Assembly (NCBI RefSeq): GCF_963966145.1
Contig: NC_091046.1
Coordinates: 28,644,001-28,708,000, forward strand
Length of the DNA stretch: 64,000 bases
DNA from: Tenebrio molitor
Lineage: Eukaryota > Arthropoda > Insecta > Coleoptera > Tenebrionidae
Reading direction: 5' to 3'
Below the pieces are notes generated by a model. The model saw nothing but the letters and a program-made list of their open reading frames with translations, did no database searches and was not told the origin of the DNA. Both the position numbers and the translations under genes were made by a program. Positions 62,010 through 64,000 of this stretch are shown piece after piece (within the stretch, counting starts at the first letter, position 1; each line of letters begins with the position of its first letter).

Positions 62010-62173
62010 CCTACCCCCTTCAACCACGCGCGCGAAATCCCGCTTTACCCCCGCTATATTTCCGCTCGCAGAGTTCACCACTCCCCAGGATTACCAACCC
62101 CATCCCTTAGTACCGAGTCTAGCCGCTAGTACTATGGCGCGCTCTCGTGGCGGTACCGGTAATAAAAATTTAA

Positions 62174-62886
62174 ATTTTGCATTTGCGGAACTGAAGGGGA
62201 AACAATTGAACACATCATTTCTTCTTGCACCGTTTTGGCTCAAAGCGAATATAAGAAACGTCATGATATATTCGCTAAAATTATACACATGTTATACAGC
62301 TGTTAAATTCAATGTATTAAAGAATACAGAACCACATTATAGTTATACACCAGAAAGTTGTTTGGAAAATGATAATTACAAATTATATTTTGATCGACCA
62401 GTTTTAACTGACATTCATATTAAGCATAACAGACCAGACATTGTTATTTTAAATAAACAACAAAAGCAAGCATATCTTTTAGATATAGCTGTTCCAAATT
62501 CACATAATATAACACAAAAATTAATAAATATTTAGAGCTCTCCGTTGCTATGAGAAATCTTTGGTGTTTAGAAAAAATTTCGATTTTACCACTTGTAATT
62601 TCAGCAACGGGAATAGTACCGCAACCTCTTTTTAAAAATTTAAAAATTTCTGGATTTAGATAACACATTGGTAGTTGAAATTCAAAAAGGTATATTATTA
62701 TACTCATGTCACATCGTGAGGAAGTTCCTTAACATTGACACAGAACATAATACACAACAAAGTCAAAATGTGGAGGCGAGACGCCGGTAATTATGTTGAT
62801 AAGCACTGCGCTATACTTAATAGTAATATCCGTAATAGTGTATGTACTCCGGCAAAATTGCCGTGCCGCCGGGTGGAGGTGGGATA
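62174..62886 (+). pseudogene. Dong/R4-like retrotransposon copy C, nuclease and 3' end
   Basis: It resumes with ICGTEGETIEHIISSC-equivalent codons (frame-shifted in parts: GTEGETIEH in one frame, ELKGKQLNTSFLL in another) and then AVKFNVLKNTEPHYSYTPES, NRPDIVILNKQQ, AYLLDIAVPNSHNI and, after a shift, LELSVAMRNLWCLEKISILP. The nuclease residues RPD...LLD are kept. A 1-base insertion near 62648 and the C-terminus SHIVRKFLNI-like follow. The 3' end at 62780-62886 has the same hairpin as copies A and B. Confidence 0.85.
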
Positions 62887-62915
62887 CGAAAATAGTTTCC
62901 TTGTATTGTAAATCT

Positions 62916-63167
62916 GTGGCGGTCGTGAAAAAGTAGGTAAGTCAAATAATTTCAAAAATGAGTTAGCGATACTTACACCTTAATAATAAATCATGGAGTT
63001 AAATAATTCAGATTTTCACAGTTTAAAATTGACTTATATTGAAAGCAAGTACAGGTAGAAAGAAGTTTCTATTTAATTACAGGATTTTAGGAATGATGTG
63101 GAATTTTGAATCGTTGCCCTGAAAAATTAACATTTTCGACTTACCTAGTTTTTCACGACCGCCACAG
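62916..63167. mobile_element. MITE with CTGTGGCGGTCGTGAAAAA ends, 252 bp
   Basis: CTGTGGCGGTCGTGAAAAA(G)TAGGTAAGTC at the left and its inversion at the right give ~30-bp TIRs with one mismatch. AAAT flanks both sides (62912-62915, 63168-63171), a possible 4-bp target duplication. It lies between two retrotransposon 3' ends. Confidence 0.85.
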
Positions 63168-63171
63168 AAAT

Positions 63172-63630
63172 AATAATTCTGGAATATTTAATCTGTTTAT
63201 TCTTTTTTATTAAAATATGTACTTACGTAATGAAGGTAACATATGTAAAAAGAATGCGTTTTTTAAGGATGCTTCTTATTTATGATGAAGTGTTCACCTA
63301 ATTTCTTTAAATATGGCAGATGAGGTAAACATTCATTCCACATAGTGCATGTGGAACCTGCAATTTATAGTTTTTAAAGAAATATTAATTCAGAAATTAC
63401 TTCATACCAAGAAAGGGACATTTGATTTCCAATAATTTTGTCATGCATTTATTTTTAATAACAGTACCATCAGGACTGCATGCTAGCCATGGGTTCCCCT
63501 GTGAAACTAAAAGACCTATTTCAAACACATCGACGTCATAGTCTTTTCTGTATTTGTTCCTGGCATTTTCTTCATGTTCTGTACCATGTGAAACATATTT
63601 CTTGCTGAAAGGCTTTGGGAAAAAGTGGCT
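63172..63630. other. Noncoding, no supported feature
   Basis: Short frames only. Confidence 0.4.
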
Positions 63631-63714
63631 AAATGATTACTTGATAGTATTATCCGTAATAGTGTATGAACTCCGGCAAAATTGCCGTGCCGCCGGGTGG
63701 AGGTGGGATACGAA
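63631..63714 (+). repeat. Solo 3' end of the Dong/R4-like retrotransposon
   Basis: About 84 bases (ATTACTTGATAGTATTATCC, then CTCCGGCAAAATTGCCGTGC and CGCCGGGTGGAGGTGGGATA) are almost identical to the extreme 3' ends of copies A, B and C. Nothing of the coding part precedes it, as expected for a severely 5'-truncated insertion. Confidence 0.88.
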
Positions 63715-63719
63715 AACAA

Positions 63720-64000
63720 TAATTAAATATATTTCCTACAGGAAGCACCCAAATACAGGAAATAATGTGCTGAGAGCACGGTACATACTAACTACTACTA
63801 ACTAGATTACAAGCTGATAAGTCATAATAATAATCTCAACTCTTTAAAGACAATAGTCGGCATTCTACAGCGTCAAGAATTGTTTTCAGAGAGTCAAAGT
63901 GAATGTCACACCTTGTAGCGAACTGATTAAAGTTGTTACACATTAAAATAATCGGCGACTTAAGCAACACATTTGTTCTGTAGCTAGGAATATAAAACGT
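63720..64000. other. Noncoding window end
   Basis: A short tandem CTAACTACTA repeat at ~63789; no gene. Confidence 0.4.

Larger units (their letters stand above)
60332..62173. mobile_element. Foreign insert, ~1.84 kb, in retrotransposon copy C
   Basis: It splits the CRICGTEG codons of the retrotransposon. Its right two-thirds (60850-62150) are GC-richer than the rest of the window. Contents: two ~40-bp direct repeats ~98 bp apart (CAGCAGAACTTGTTCCACCT-type, 61045-61090 and 61143-61184), five 37-38-bp tandem repeats (61366-61545) and a 139-codon ORF (61590-62009). The right end is AAAAATTTAAATTTTGC; no TIR or clear TSD was found, and one base (G) of the host is missing at the junction. It may be an unidentified retroelement or a filler insertion. 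Confidence 0.6.

Overview
This window is about 64 kb of AT-rich animal DNA with no compact gene order. The non-LTR retrotransposon families (Dong/R4-type with a restriction-like endonuclease; PHD-plus-CCHC LINE), the Tc1/mariner transposases with an N-terminal DUF4817-like helix, the hAT, Harbinger and mariner MITEs, the tRNA-derived SINEs and the short introns with GTAAGT donors all fit an insect. A beetle is plausible, but the sequence alone does not prove it. Nearly everything recognisable is mobile DNA or its debris. No prokaryotic, organellar, rRNA, CRISPR or intact tRNA feature was found.

Region 1-24 kb is mostly AT-rich noncoding DNA, possibly a very long intron on the minus strand. 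A signal-peptide first exon with a GTAAGA donor lies at 24222-24267 (minus), and several weak minus-strand exon candidates lie below it (16.9, 12.4, 4.9 and 2.7 kb). Scattered in it are an inverted pair of Dong/R4-like retrotransposon 3' ends (13.4-14.2 and 15.8-16.5 kb), the C-terminus of a second reverse-transcriptase family (13.0-13.3 kb), a Crypton-like recombinase relic (9.0 kb), two tRNA-derived SINE copies, at least six TIR elements or MITEs, and several short hairpins.

Region 25-38 kb is a mosaic of DNA transposons: a 755-bp nested palindrome (25.8-26.6 kb), a MITE/SINE/Tc1 stack (26.9-28.3 kb), a chain of short hairpins (29.4-33.5 kb), two larger TIR elements (30.1-31.0 and 31.7-33.1 kb), a MADF domain cut short by a transposon (35.3-36.3 kb) and a possible two-exon gene (36.97-38.15 kb, minus).

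Region 38.7-47.3 kb holds two LINEs lying tail to tail. The first (plus strand, 38.9-42.8 kb) is a dead Jockey/CR1-type element carrying a 536-bp MITE and a 1.67-kb mariner-like element, with a Harbinger MITE at its edge. The second (minus strand, 43.05-47.2 kb) looks intact. It encodes a PHD/coiled-coil/CCHC ORF1 and an endonuclease-reverse transcriptase ORF2. ORF2 is in the same frame as ORF1 and separated from it only by a UAG codon in the context UAG-CAA-UCA, which matches the known leaky-stop consensus (CARYYA). ORF2 has no AUG ahead of its first endonuclease motif. This is the most interesting observation in the window.

Region 47.9-64 kb holds a duplicated family with a 70-residue coding tandem repeat (47.9-48.6 and 52.8-54.1 kb), a second, internally deleted Crypton-like relic (49.1 kb), a decayed mariner transposase (54.1-55.0 kb), the N-terminal/RT part of the same RT family seen at 13 kb (55.9-57.5 kb, split by a MITE), an AACGTTAACG-rich foldback (57.6-58.4 kb), and a third Dong/R4-like copy. 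That copy is interrupted inside its zinc-finger codons by about 1.84 kb of foreign, GC-richer, repeat-bearing DNA (60.3-62.2 kb). Throughout the window, short hairpins share a common design but not a common sequence.
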